64,000 nucleotides of DNA from Candidatus Heimdallarchaeota archaeon (GTDB lineage Archaea; Asgardarchaeota; Heimdallarchaeia; JABLTI01): the NCBI GenBank assembly GCA_018238155.1, contig JABCTZ010000009.1:1-64000 (forward strand), given 5' to 3'. Made by a program: the position numbers and the translations under genes. Positions 17,039 to 26,552 of this stretch are shown piece after piece; within the stretch, counting starts at the first letter, position 1, and each line of letters opens with the position of its first letter. Under the pieces are notes generated by a model. It saw only the letters and a list, made by a program, of their open reading frames with translations, was not told the DNA's origin and searched no databases.

Positions 17039-18097
17039 TCAACTTGTATTCTTTTCAGGAGTTAATTCTACCATACAATATCTATCTCTTTTTCCTGCAT
17101 GAAACAATTCTTTAATTTTGATTTGAATACCAAAGATTTCACTTAAGATTCCAACCCACATACCACGAATAAATGCACATCGGTTAGGTAATTGTTTTTC
17201 CGCGCAGAATTTTCGGCATTCATAGTAGATTAAATAACTATCAGCGTGACAATCCTGAAGAGTCGATTGAAGTAAGCCAATAAGGGGTTCATTTGTTTTT
17301 GTTATGAGAATTTTAACAATGAACTCACCAATGAGTTCTGATAAATTCAATATTTCTTCTTCAGTCTCATCTTCAATTATCTTTGTGATAAAACGCGAAA
17401 GATTTACCATTGATTCATTTTTTAGTGCTTCTTTTAAGGATTCATCTCCATCTATAGAGAAATTTGCTACATACGATTCTGTAATAACTTTCCAGGCCGT
17501 CTCTAAAAGAAAGACATCTGGCAAACTTTTTTGGAAAATTGGTTCGAACATGTTTCCAATAGTCAAACTTTCATGATTAGAAGTATCTCCAGCCTTCTTT
17601 GAAGTAGCAATTGAACCAAGCATTTTATCTGAACTTGCTTCTCGTAATCTCTGAAGAGTAATTTCATATTGGCTTCCTGTGCTAAATGAAAGCTTCACAG
17701 ATGCTGCAGTGGGAGCATTGAATAAGTGGTAACCGATTCCTTGAAAAATTGCTTGTAGAAATAGCAAAGTCCCTTTTTTGTCAGTTACTTCTTTAATCAT
17801 ATATCTGTTTTTCCCGATGATAATTTTTCCTGTGCCTAGCTTATCATCATAATTTATATTGATACTTTTCCATCCGAACGCAGTCAATAACTCAAAAGCA
17901 ACCTCTTTCATTTCTTTTGTTCCATCATCGATTATCGATCTCTCTCGAACGAATTTCTCCACATTGGAAACAAATACATCACTTAGTTGCTTATTATCTA
18001 CAATAAGCTCTGCAGATTGAAGTAGTGAGTAAAAGATTGTTCTAATCATTCTTTGTTCTTTTATAATGCCTAAAGCCATGTGACGTTTCACAACCAT
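17039..18097 (-). CDS. V4R-domain protein
   Basis: A 352-residue protein. The C-terminal part (about 195-350) is a V4R domain, the 4-vinyl-reductase/TRAPP-Bet3-related ligand-binding fold. It shows the Cys pattern C283, C294, C298, C307 (CAFIRGMWVGI) and C341, with the Gly-x-x-x-Gly segment between. At the usual Glu-x-x-Cys position it has ELFH, so His333 replaces a Cys. Residues 20-160 have a similar length and GW/GK spacing and may be a second, degenerate copy. V4R domains bind small ligands or metals and often accompany regulators; the fold is also shared with vesicle-tethering TRAPP subunits. It lies between larC (convergent) and the second giant protein (divergent). Confidence 0.7.
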   Translation of the reverse strand: MVVKRHMALGIIKEQRMIRTIFYSLLQSAELIVDNKQLSDVFVSNVEKFVRERSIIDDGTKEMKEVAFELLTAFGWKSININYDDKLGTGKIIIGKNRYMIKEVTDKKGTLLFLQAIFQGIGYHLFNAPTAASVKLSFSTGSQYEITLQRLREASSDKMLGSIATSKKAGDTSNHESLTIGNMFEPIFQKSLPDVFLLETAWKVITESYVANFSIDGDESLKEALKNESMVNLSRFITKIIEDETEEEILNLSELIGEFIVKILITKTNEPLIGLLQSTLQDCHADSYLIYYECRKFCAEKQLPNRCAFIRGMWVGILSEIFGIQIKIKELFHAGKRDRYCMVELTPEKNTS

Positions 18098-18371
18098 ATT
18101 GTTGAGAATAACTGAGATTTAATCTTTTTTAATACATTGTTTAGCTATTTGGATTTCTTTCTTTAATTTCATATCTAATGTAATTTAAAATACTTAGGAT
18201 ACCAGATAACTGATAAAAAACAAAAATAATTCTTATTTTTACCTATTAGAAATCTTCAAAACTATTTAAAAGATATTATTTTTATTCAAATGCTGTTAAT
18301 ATACGTTCCAAAATACATATATCTACATATTTTCTTGAATACTTTAAAGTAATAATCAGTTTGGATTAATA

Positions 18372-21300
18372 TTGGACTCTCAAATAATTATTTCACGCGA
18401 AGATAACACCGATTTTCTTTCCTTAGGCTATATACAAACCGATACCTCATTAGTATCTGCTCTTGGTGGAGCTTTAGCTAGTTTTGCAGAAGAAATAGGT
18501 CTCAGCGGGGATAAATCTTCACCTGAGTATAAAAGAAACACTAGTATTAATTTATCCCGGTTTCCAAATGGTATAATTGCTTCAAAGATAGTTGTTGTTG
18601 GTGAGCAAAGCCCTGTTATTTTGGTTGCTATTCGAGGTTATTCGGGTCCAGATAAAGATTTGGATTTCATAGTTAGTTTTGCTGAAGTTTTAGCTAAAGA
18701 AATCGTTACTAAATTTGAGCCAGAATATACAAGTATTGGACTTGTTCCAAGAGTAGAGGAAGGAATAGACCAGATAATTTCTGCAGCACATTTCATGTAT
18801 AAGAAATCGAGTGATAAAGTACGCTATTTCACAAAAGCATTCAAACCAAAAATTGTTGCTTTATTTGAAGATATTTGGAAAAATCAAACTGATTTCGAAA
18901 TATGGTTTCACTCCAATGATTCAAAAAAATTATCTTCTATGTCCCAAAGTGAAATGCTACAAGAGCTTGCAAAATATATTTACATTCGAGGTGTAAAGGA
19001 TGATGCTCTTTTTCCACTCTATTTTGCATCACACTCAAACCCTATGAATGAAGTTAAAAAACTAATTGGAGCTTTCTTGAACAAAAAAGCATCTGTTTCT
19101 AGGAATGAAATAACAGGAGAAATTGGTAAAGTTTTCACTCAGCTAATGGAAGCTTCTCGAGCTTTGTCAGCAAGAGGCTCTATTGAAATATCTGATGTTG
19201 ATTTAATTGATGAAGGAACAATCTTTGAGAAAATTTTGGTCGCTAAAATTGATAAATTGCCCAAGGTTGTCTCAGAAATTATTCAAGTAACAAACAAAGA
19301 ACTTTATCGGAAACTGTTCAGTAAATATCCGCTAAAATTCGTTTCTATGTCAAAAGCGAATGTTTTTGCTAAGAGTGAATTGGATCGAATTGTTGAGACA
19401 ACATTAGCAAAAATATTGAAAGATGTTCTAGTGGATAAAAATTGGATTCTAGAAAAAATTCTCTTGATAATTAGACAAGTAACTTCTAAATATTCTCCAA
19501 ATGATGTTATGGAAAATGAATCATTGATCTTTGAGAAAGTCTATGAGGATTTTATTAATTCAGTCATGAAAGAACATCCTTTCATACTTCTAGCCGACCC
19601 AACTTTTGCATCTTTGGGTCCCATTGTAAGGAAACTATCCAAAGAAGCTCTTGAAAAATTCAGAACTTCCTTGGATGAAGCGGTTATTTTATACAATGTA
19701 ATCGGTCAAACTTATTCAACATTGACAAACGAAAATAATCCTTCAACGCAAGATTTAATGATTCTTTATTTTTTGCAGAATGTCATACAACCCTATCAAC
19801 TACGTGATGTTCCAGACATGGTTTATACTCTCATTGCTGATTGTTTGGAAAAAACTGTTCAAGGTAAGAGACGCAAACCAGAAGTTATTTTGGAAAATAG
19901 TATGCGTGAATTTGAAAAAAAGTTACAATTCAATATTGTACCAGATACTAAGAAAACAGTGCTGGGAAGAATTTCTCGTGCTAAACCGACCTTACAACGA
20001 TTTGAAACGTTTGAAAATCTTGGTTTCTTCTCTCAATCATTTCGCTCATCTCTTGAAACTACTATCTCAAGAATATTACAGACAATATTTGGTCCAGAAA
20101 AATTACCTTATCCACCGAACGAATTACTTAGAATGATAGAAAAGCTTTCTTCAGAACTTCAAAGCTTTTTCATTTTAAAAGAGTTTATAGATAGAATTAC
20201 TAGAAGACCTGGTGGTCGTGAATTATTCTCTAGTGACGGAATAAAAATCCTTGATAAAAACACTAAAATAAAGTCAATTCTTCCAACTGCAATTGAATTA
20301 GCTCAAGAAGCTTATAATTCTGGTTGGTTGAAACCCATTGATCAAAAGAAATTGACTAATATAAGTGAAGTTCAATTAAAATCGCTCAAAGTTAAAATCC
20401 CTTCCTTGGAACTTGAAGGCAGAGTTGACACAATTTTGGAGTATCCAAAGGTTGTGGAACATCTTTGGGTTAAATTTGCGGTAAAAATTATTGAAAGACG
20501 GCAAAAGGATTTGAAAAACGCTATCTCTATATTTGATAAACAATCAAAAATTTCTGCTGGAGATACAAGTGGAAAGAAAAAATTCGGCATTACATTGAAG
20601 AAATTGAAAACGTTACATAAATCTCTTACAAGCTTGGTTGCGGGTGGAGGCATTATGAGAAAGTTTTTCACAGGGAGCAAAGAACTAAATCTGCTCTCTC
20701 ATGAAGTTGTTAATGAACTATCTCCTACCTTGAAATTCCACCCAATCGAATTCGAAAAAGAATTAATTCATTTACTTGCAACAAAAATTAAAGACAGTTT
20801 TAGGTCAGTGGTAGGCGACTTTCAAGACCTAATGAAAATTTACACTTCAATTTGGTTTGTCGATTCTCAATATATTGAGGATCTTGAATCGAAATTTTTC
20901 TGGGAAGGTGTAGGAAAGAAGGATATTTCTTCAAATGATAATAATTCTTTAGAAGGGAAAATAAATGAGAATTTGAAAGCTGCATACAAGAAGAAACGTA
21001 TAAATGGTGCACAAAAATCAATTATCAGAAGAACAATCGTTGAAGAAGCAATACCAATTTTCTATCAAAGTGTTCGAACAGCTTTAAGTATACCCTTTAG
21101 TGTTTTTACGACAGGAAATATTGTCAATTTCGATAGCCAAAGAAAACAATGGTACATTTCTCTTGGTAAGATTAAACTTCCTGCGATGCATCTGAAGTTA
21201 CTTCTTGGGACAATTGATTCATTATATTATGTAAAAGAGGTAGATGATACAACAGATGTTCGTGTATCTCTACAATATTTCGATACACCCAAAAGATCAA

Positions 21301-21485
21301 AAGACTCACAATCAATTGAACTCTTCCTTAGAAGAGCATTAGTTAACAATTTAAACAAAAAAGAGTTCAAAGCACTCGAATTCTTTGGCGATTTGAATGA
21401 AAGATATATTGGAAAATCTGCAACGAATACTTTTTACTCAAGCTTTAGATCCCTTGCTCAAATAATTATCACACCAATAGAATAA
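18372..21485 (+). CDS. Giant helical protein with longin-like N-terminus (paralog B)
   Basis: A 1037-residue paralog of the protein at 12424. The N-terminus repeats the longin-like pattern (QIIISRED, FLSLGYI, DTSLVSALGGALASFAEEIG, then strands NGIIASKIVV and PVILVAIRGY). The rest is helical with conserved islands such as RGVKDDALFPLYFAS, YPLKFVS and HPFILLADPTF, and a basic region (about 720-790). The start is TTG, since no ATG lies nearby and the alignment with paralog A begins here. There is no membrane segment and no nucleotide-binding motif. Two diverged copies around a HerA-like ATPase and a V4R protein suggest subunits of one large assembly; this is inference. Confidence 0.72.
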   Translation: MDSQIIISREDNTDFLSLGYIQTDTSLVSALGGALASFAEEIGLSGDKSSPEYKRNTSINLSRFPNGIIASKIVVVGEQSPVILVAIRGYSGPDKDLDFIVSFAEVLAKEIVTKFEPEYTSIGLVPRVEEGIDQIISAAHFMYKKSSDKVRYFTKAFKPKIVALFEDIWKNQTDFEIWFHSNDSKKLSSMSQSEMLQELAKYIYIRGVKDDALFPLYFASHSNPMNEVKKLIGAFLNKKASVSRNEITGEIGKVFTQLMEASRALSARGSIEISDVDLIDEGTIFEKILVAKIDKLPKVVSEIIQVTNKELYRKLFSKYPLKFVSMSKANVFAKSELDRIVETTLAKILKDVLVDKNWILEKILLIIRQVTSKYSPNDVMENESLIFEKVYEDFINSVMKEHPFILLADPTFASLGPIVRKLSKEALEKFRTSLDEAVILYNVIGQTYSTLTNENNPSTQDLMILYFLQNVIQPYQLRDVPDMVYTLIADCLEKTVQGKRRKPEVILENSMREFEKKLQFNIVPDTKKTVLGRISRAKPTLQRFETFENLGFFSQSFRSSLETTISRILQTIFGPEKLPYPPNELLRMIEKLSSELQSFFILKEFIDRITRRPGGRELFSSDGIKILDKNTKIKSILPTAIELAQEAYNSGWLKPIDQKKLTNISEVQLKSLKVKIPSLELEGRVDTILEYPKVVEHLWVKFAVKIIERRQKDLKNAISIFDKQSKISAGDTSGKKKFGITLKKLKTLHKSLTSLVAGGGIMRKFFTGSKELNLLSHEVVNELSPTLKFHPIEFEKELIHLLATKIKDSFRSVVGDFQDLMKIYTSIWFVDSQYIEDLESKFFWEGVGKKDISSNDNNSLEGKINENLKAAYKKKRINGAQKSIIRRTIVEEAIPIFYQSVRTALSIPFSVFTTGNIVNFDSQRKQWYISLGKIKLPAMHLKLLLGTIDSLYYVKEVDDTTDVRVSLQYFDTPKRSKDSQSIELFLRRALVNNLNKKEFKALEFFGDLNERYIGKSATNTFYSSFRSLAQIIITPIE

Positions 21486-21503
21486 GCTGCCAAAAAATGG
21501 CTA

Positions 21504-21530
21504 AGAAAGTTAAATAATACTTAACTTTCT
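21504..21530. terminator. Hairpin between convergent genes
   Basis: AGAAAGTTAA (21504-21513) and TTAACTTTCT (21521-21530) form a perfect 10-bp stem with a 7-nt loop. The right arm contains the stop codon of the minus-strand gene. No long T-tract follows on either strand, so termination is probable, not certain. Confidence 0.5.
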
Positions 21531-22888
21531 CGGATTTCTTTCCACATGTTTATTGCGTGTGCACCCCAAGCAGCTCGTTTGGGTGTTGGAAAAGTAGGGA
21601 TATCATTATCTCGAAGGATTTTAACAGCTTTCTCTACTTTCTTTCCAGCTAATAGGCAACCAATAATTGCTGTATTATGATTTTCATTAGCAATTGAAAC
21701 CATAACATTAGCAACGCCATTAATATCAGCATCGCCTGGGGGGACCATAACTGTTATTATGGTATCAAATTCTCCAGAAGAGGCTAATGCTCTTAAAGCT
21801 AATTCATACCGTTCTGGTGTTGCATCACCAAGCAAATCAAAAGGGTTCTCTCTTGGACATGCTGCTGGAAGGTCTTTAAGTTGTTCTCGTAACACATCTG
21901 AAGGTTGATTCAGTTCTAATCCAAGCATATCTAGATTATCTGAGATTAAAACGCCAGGACCACCTGAATTAGTGACAATAGCAGTTCTCTTACCTCCTCG
22001 ATCTAAATAGGGAGCTAAAGCAGAATAAGTATCAAATGCTTCATCTAAAGATTCAACCCAAATAGCTTTTGTCTGTTTTGCTATAGATTTGTATATCTTA
22101 GGGTCTCCACCTAATGAGGCTGTGTGGGTCATTGCAGCTTTGTTGCCAATTGCTGTTCTTCCTCCCTTTAGGAAAATAACCGGCTTAAGATTAGTAGCTT
22201 TACTCATTTCAGAAATTAATTTTCGTCCATGGGTAGCGCCTTCAAGATAGAGAAAAATTACTTTTGTTGGAGAATCTTTTTCTTCAGCAAGATATTTCAG
22301 TAACTCAGATTCTTCTACATCAGAAGCATTTCCAAAAGAAATCCATTTATCTATTCCTAATCCTTCGTAAGTAGCACGTAACATCATAGAACCGGCAAGT
22401 GCACCACTTTGAGAAATAATTGACAACCCACCTGGAATATAGGTATTTTCCATCGCAGCAACCATTTTTGTGTGAGTGGAAACAATACCTGCACAATTTG
22501 GTCCAATTATTCTGATATCATGCTCTTTTGCAACTCGAATGAGTTCATTTTCCAAATCAACATTACCAACTTCTGAAAAACCACCACTAAGTACAATAAC
22601 GTGATGGATATTTCTTTTTGCACACTTTTCTAATTCAGCAGGAACGAATTTTGCCGGAATAGCTATTATAGCTAATTCTGGATCACCAGGTAATGCTTCA
22701 AGATTAGGGTAACATTTTTGATCGAAAATTGATTCTCTCTTTAGATTGGTGAAATAAAGGTCACCTTCAAATTTCCCCTCAAGTAGGTGTTTCGATAACA
22801 TTCCCCCAATAGAACCGGGGCGTTCTGAAGCACCAACTAAAACAAGACTTTTAGGATTAAAGAAAGGTCTTAAATCGGTTGTTGGCAT
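21521..22888 (-). CDS. ADP-forming acetyl/acyl-CoA synthetase, alpha subunit
   Basis: A 455-residue protein with the alpha-subunit architecture of archaeal ADP-forming acyl-CoA synthetase, which makes ATP from acyl-CoA, ADP and phosphate. It has a CoA-binding Rossmann domain (FNPKSLVLVGASERPGSIGG at the N-terminus, IIGPNCAGIV near 135) and then a succinyl-CoA-ligase-like domain. That second domain carries the phosphohistidine loop AAMTHTASLGG, and NSGGPGVL follows. The length agrees with separate alpha subunits; the ATP-grasp beta subunit is not in this window. Peptide, amino-acid or sugar fermentation is the usual setting. It is co-directional with the M42 peptidase upstream, which would fit peptide catabolism. 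Confidence 0.88.
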   Translation of the reverse strand: MPTTDLRPFFNPKSLVLVGASERPGSIGGMLSKHLLEGKFEGDLYFTNLKRESIFDQKCYPNLEALPGDPELAIIAIPAKFVPAELEKCAKRNIHHVIVLSGGFSEVGNVDLENELIRVAKEHDIRIIGPNCAGIVSTHTKMVAAMENTYIPGGLSIISQSGALAGSMMLRATYEGLGIDKWISFGNASDVEESELLKYLAEEKDSPTKVIFLYLEGATHGRKLISEMSKATNLKPVIFLKGGRTAIGNKAAMTHTASLGGDPKIYKSIAKQTKAIWVESLDEAFDTYSALAPYLDRGGKRTAIVTNSGGPGVLISDNLDMLGLELNQPSDVLREQLKDLPAACPRENPFDLLGDATPERYELALRALASSGEFDTIITVMVPPGDADINGVANVMVSIANENHNTAIIGCLLAGKKVEKAVKILRDNDIPTFPTPKRAAWGAHAINMWKEIRES

Positions 22889-22986
22889 GATTTACAATCT
22901 CCAAATGTCATTGGACTAAATTCACTTCAAAGAAGCTCTTTATAATATTTTTTATAGAAAAAAATTGAATGATAAGAATTGCTTGC

Positions 22987-24054
22987 TTAAAGCAACTCTT
23001 GAAAATGTTTTGAAAAAGCTTCAATCAAATCACAGGTTCGGGTAATATCTTTCAATGAAAGTATGCTGATTGGGCTGTGAATGTATCGACAAGGAACTGA
23101 AACAACACCTGCGGGTATACCTGCACGAACAATGTGTATTCTGCCGGCATCTGTGCCACCATAGATTGGTTTTTTGTATTGCCAAGGAATGTTGTTTTTA
23201 TTTGCTAGCTCTTTTAATTTGTCAAGTATTTTGCTATTGACAATTATTGATCTATCTGCAACAGTAATTGCTGGACCACAATTAAGTTTGCAAGGGCAGT
23301 CTTGTTCTGCAACATCTGGAGTATCTGCTGCAGTGGTATTTTCAAGAGCAATTGCTATATCAGGTTCAATAGAATATGCTGCTGTGGTTGCTCCTCGACC
23401 ACCAACTTCTTCTGCAGATGAAAAGCTAAAAATAACTGTCCCTTCTGGTCTGTTTTTGCTCAATCTTCGGAGAGTTTCAATTAAGACAACGCAACCTGTT
23501 CGATCGTCAAAAGCTTTTCCTAATACGCGATCACCTACTAACTCTTTGAATTCTCCTACAAGTGTTCCTGTGGTTCCAACATCAATACCTAATTTTCGAA
23601 CTTCTTCTTCAGAAAAAGCACCAACATCTACAGCTAAATTATCTGCACTAAGAACTTCTTTTCTAGCTTCAAGAGACATCAAGTGTGGAGGTTTGATGCC
23701 TATTACACCGTACACTGGTGGGAGTGCTTTATCCTCTGGAATAAAGATAACCGTTTGGCTAGGAAAGATAAGGTCAACAAATCCACCAATTTTGGCAAAA
23801 TAAATAAATCCTTCTGGAGAGATATGTCTAACCATTAGACCAATTTCATCTGTATGTGCATCTAACATTAATACTGGACCATTTTTTTTGGTGCCGTTCA
23901 ATGTAACAATTAAATTTCCTAAATTATCTATTCGTGTTTCATCTGCTAAAGATTCAACTTTTTGTTTGATAGCTTCAACAACTCGCTCCTCTCGAGAGGA
24001 AACACCAACTATTTGTGATAATTCTTTCAAGTCTTCTAATATTTGCTTGCTCAA
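22987..24054 (-). CDS. M42 family metallo-aminopeptidase
   Basis: About 355 residues, the usual size of M42 (TET/CelM-like) aminopeptidases that trim peptides inside dodecameric shells. Metal and catalytic residues visible are DAHTDEIG (His and Asp), FDDRTG (bridging Asp), SSAEEVGGRG (general base and ligand Glu), ALENTTAADTP (Glu where some relatives have Asp) and RYIHSPI (last His). The PDZ-like insertion of the family lies between the first two motifs. The TTG at 24054 is preferred because GAGG precedes it by 9 nt; a TTG at 24069 would overlap that site. It is probably cytosolic and concerned with peptide degradation. Confidence 0.88.
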   Translation of the reverse strand: MSKQILEDLKELSQIVGVSSREERVVEAIKQKVESLADETRIDNLGNLIVTLNGTKKNGPVLMLDAHTDEIGLMVRHISPEGFIYFAKIGGFVDLIFPSQTVIFIPEDKALPPVYGVIGIKPPHLMSLEARKEVLSADNLAVDVGAFSEEEVRKLGIDVGTTGTLVGEFKELVGDRVLGKAFDDRTGCVVLIETLRRLSKNRPEGTVIFSFSSAEEVGGRGATTAAYSIEPDIAIALENTTAADTPDVAEQDCPCKLNCGPAITVADRSIIVNSKILDKLKELANKNNIPWQYKKPIYGGTDAGRIHIVRAGIPAGVVSVPCRYIHSPISILSLKDITRTCDLIEAFSKHFQELL

Positions 24055-24186
24055 AGAAATAAACCTCAATAATTAAATTATATACTAAATTCCTTAGACT
24101 ATAATAACTTTTCAGAAACTTAAATCATTAATAATAAATAAATAAATAAATTTGCTCCTGAATTTTTTAGTAAAAATTTCTTTAAT

Positions 24187-24219
24187 AAAAAAGAGTGAAT
24201 GAAGGACAAATATCCTTCA
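24187..24219 (-). terminator. Hairpin terminator of the 24228 gene
   Basis: TGAAGGA (24200-24206) and TCCTTCA (24213-24219) form a 7-bp stem with a 6-nt loop. On the minus strand it is followed by a T-run (plus-strand A-run at 24187-24192). Confidence 0.65.
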
Positions 24220-24227
24220 AATTTTTT

Positions 24228-25196
24228 TTATGCTTTTCTTCTTTTAATGACTAGTGCTAGGACACTTACTGTAAATAATCCGGCAAATATTGGTAGGAGA
24301 TAAAGTGGTGCGGTGAATGCTTCTTCATTGATTCCAACTGTAGGATCATGAATCATTTTCAAGTCATTGCCGTAATTTGGATAAGTTAACCAGAGATGTC
24401 CTAATCCTTCGGCAAATCCTGGAACATCAGTTGGGGTAGCAACTAAATCATCAAAATAAGCTGTTCCAACATCAATAGTATCAATCAAATGTTCAGTTGA
24501 ATTATAGATATCTGCAGTAGTTACCCATTCATAATAAGCTGTTGGAATATCGGAATCTTCGTTAACAAATTGCATAGTTCTAGTAGTGTTTCCATTTTCA
24601 GTTACTGTGCCATTTCTAACTCGGACTCTATTTCTGTGTTGTACTTCAGTTATGTATGAATGAATTGCAAATCCTTTTGCCATTGGAGAGAATGCCCAAT
24701 CTTCAACTATGATATCGAATTTTAATTCGGTTAATCCATTTATTACTTGATCACTGCCTTCAATTGGTTCATCTTCTTCGTAAACATGCATTATAAGATA
24801 GATACTTGCACCATTTCCCAACCCAAGTAAACTTAGAGTAATGGTTATTTCTCCATCACCTTCAACTATATCATAGCTCCAATCTTCAGTAATGAGATTG
24901 TATGACAATCCTCCAAGTTCTGTTCTTGAATCAAGGATATCATTGTCGCCCATATATTCTCGAATTCTTAATAGTTGTAGCTTATACATTTCACTGGCAT
25001 CAGATTTATTTCCATAATACCACATAACTTGAGCACTATCAGGAATCAATTTGATAGTCATTTTTCCAGTCGTTATCGTTACTATTCCATTAGTATTTTG
25101 GTGACCTATTGAAGTATCTGCAGCAACCATTTGACTTCCAATTGGTAGCAAGAATATTCCAATGAGGGCAATTCCAATAAAGATTTTTTTGTTCAT
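24228..25196 (-). CDS. Extracellular membrane-anchored protein of unknown family
   Basis: A 322-residue protein with an N-terminal signal peptide (MNKKIFIGIALIGIFLLPIG, then cleavage near VAADTS) and a C-terminal membrane helix (about 297-317) followed by KRRKA, so it is a type I surface protein. The extracellular part is beta-rich, with repeated acidic loops and several N-glycosylation sequons (NGNTT, NKSD, YNSTE). No enzymatic motif is recognised. The start has a good Shine-Dalgarno on the minus strand (GGAGGAAAAAAA). The protein is probably part of the surface coat or a ligand-binding module. Confidence 0.7.
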   Translation of the reverse strand: MNKKIFIGIALIGIFLLPIGSQMVAADTSIGHQNTNGIVTITTGKMTIKLIPDSAQVMWYYGNKSDASEMYKLQLLRIREYMGDNDILDSRTELGGLSYNLITEDWSYDIVEGDGEITITLSLLGLGNGASIYLIMHVYEEDEPIEGSDQVINGLTELKFDIIVEDWAFSPMAKGFAIHSYITEVQHRNRVRVRNGTVTENGNTTRTMQFVNEDSDIPTAYYEWVTTADIYNSTEHLIDTIDVGTAYFDDLVATPTDVPGFAEGLGHLWLTYPNYGNDLKMIHDPTVGINEEAFTAPLYLLPIFAGLFTVSVLALVIKRRKA

Positions 25197-25492
25197 TTTT
25201 TTTCCTCCGTAATTAACGAAAATCTGAGTCTATTCCTTCTTGATAGATGGTTGGTTTAATTATTCAACCATCATACACTGTTGGAACCACTCACTGTTTT
25301 CTAAGAATAGTATAGAATCAAGTTGCCTTTTAACAATCTCAGAGAATGGTTGAGTGAATGTTAAACGAAGGTTTTGAAACCAAAATGAAACCATTAGAAG
25401 TGCAGTTTTCATTTGTAAGAGTTATACATGTATTTATTTTAGCAATATTTGTATACTAATTTAGTAGTTATTCGTTGTTTTAGGTGATTCAT

Positions 25493-26503
25493 ATGCGATT
25501 AAACAGCTATAAATCCAAAACAGTTATGATTTTACTCTTGTTTTTAACCTCAATATTATTTGTTTTTGAAAACACAACAAATAGCCAATGTGCAGCTACA
25601 AAAGATGTGAGAACTTACGCGCTTTTGGTTGATCAATTTGCACCAAATTCAAATAACCCAGGAGAATATTTCTGCAATGCAATTGAATTACGAGATAGTT
25701 TAATGGCTATTGGTTGGCAAGAATCAAGTTTTGAATATTTGTTTGGCAATAATGAAATTACTACTGCAAATGTGAAATCCAAAATGGCTTTTTTAGAACA
25801 AAATGCAGATGAGAATGATGTTGTGCTGATTTTTTTTGCAACACATGGGCATGGTTGTTTAAGGGATATGCTACATTTCAATAACTGGTTTCATAGTGAA
25901 TTCATAGAAATCCCTACAGATTACAAATATCTATTAATAGATGCTTGCCATGCAGGAGAATTCATAGAACCATTGATTGCTTACGAAAATAGTGATAGTT
26001 TTTATGCAATGGGAAGCGTTGCTTCAATTGAATATGGGATAGCTTTCGTGCCTGATGATGGTGGGGATGAATGGGTATATTCAGAAGAAGAATTTTTTGG
26101 TATCATTTCAGCTCATTTTTGGTCGAATGCATTAACAAACTCCTCAGCAGATACTAATCTTGATACCTTTGTTGATATGGGGGAAATGTATGATTTCTCT
26201 TTACCAATAATTAAGAAAATCTATAGTGAAGTATTCGTTGAAGAGCCTGAGCTAGCAGAATGGATTGAGAATAACATCGGTTATATTGATGACTATCCTC
26301 GTCCAGTTGTAATTAATAGTTTGTCAGAAGATATTTCCATATATACTGATTATCTTAATACTAACATTGATACCTTACCTTTACTAACAGTACCACAAAA
26401 ATATGGCTTAATTTTTGGTTCTATAGGTGCTGCAGTTATCATAAGCGTAATCGTAATCTTTCTAGTTTTGAGACAAAGAAGAAAGATTCCAGTTCATGTT
26501 TGA
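25493..26503 (+). CDS. Membrane-anchored C13-like (caspase-fold) peptidase
   Basis: A 336-residue protein with a signal peptide, an extracellular catalytic domain and a C-terminal membrane helix (before RQRRKIPVHV). The core shows the clan CD layout: strand VVLIFFATHGHG with the catalytic His (His121 or His123, counted from the alternative GTG at 25484) and strand YKYLLIDACHAGEF with the catalytic Cys155. This matches legumain/GPI8-type C13 peptidases and relatives, which cleave after a specific residue and in GPI8 act as transamidases. An Asp-rich DTNLDTFVDMGEM may bind calcium. The start at 25493 is chosen because TAGGTGA lies just upstream. Processing of surface proteins is a fair inference. 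Confidence 0.75.
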   Translation: MRLNSYKSKTVMILLLFLTSILFVFENTTNSQCAATKDVRTYALLVDQFAPNSNNPGEYFCNAIELRDSLMAIGWQESSFEYLFGNNEITTANVKSKMAFLEQNADENDVVLIFFATHGHGCLRDMLHFNNWFHSEFIEIPTDYKYLLIDACHAGEFIEPLIAYENSDSFYAMGSVASIEYGIAFVPDDGGDEWVYSEEEFFGIISAHFWSNALTNSSADTNLDTFVDMGEMYDFSLPIIKKIYSEVFVEEPELAEWIENNIGYIDDYPRPVVINSLSEDISIYTDYLNTNIDTLPLLTVPQKYGLIFGSIGAAVIISVIVIFLVLRQRRKIPVHV

Positions 26504-26528
26504 AAAATTAGAAAAACAAATTGAAGAA

Positions 26529-26552
26529 AACTACTCCGTGAAAGGAGTGGTT
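26529..26552. terminator. Hairpin between convergent genes
   Basis: AACTACTCC (26529-26537) and GGAGTGGTT (26544-26552) form a 9-bp stem with one T-G pair and a 6-nt loop. It overlaps the end of the minus-strand transporter gene. Confidence 0.5.

Noticed and set aside
23174..23803. A 209-codon plus-strand frame inside the M42 peptidase gene
   Set aside because: It is antisense to a complete, motif-bearing peptidase and has biased, non-protein-like composition.
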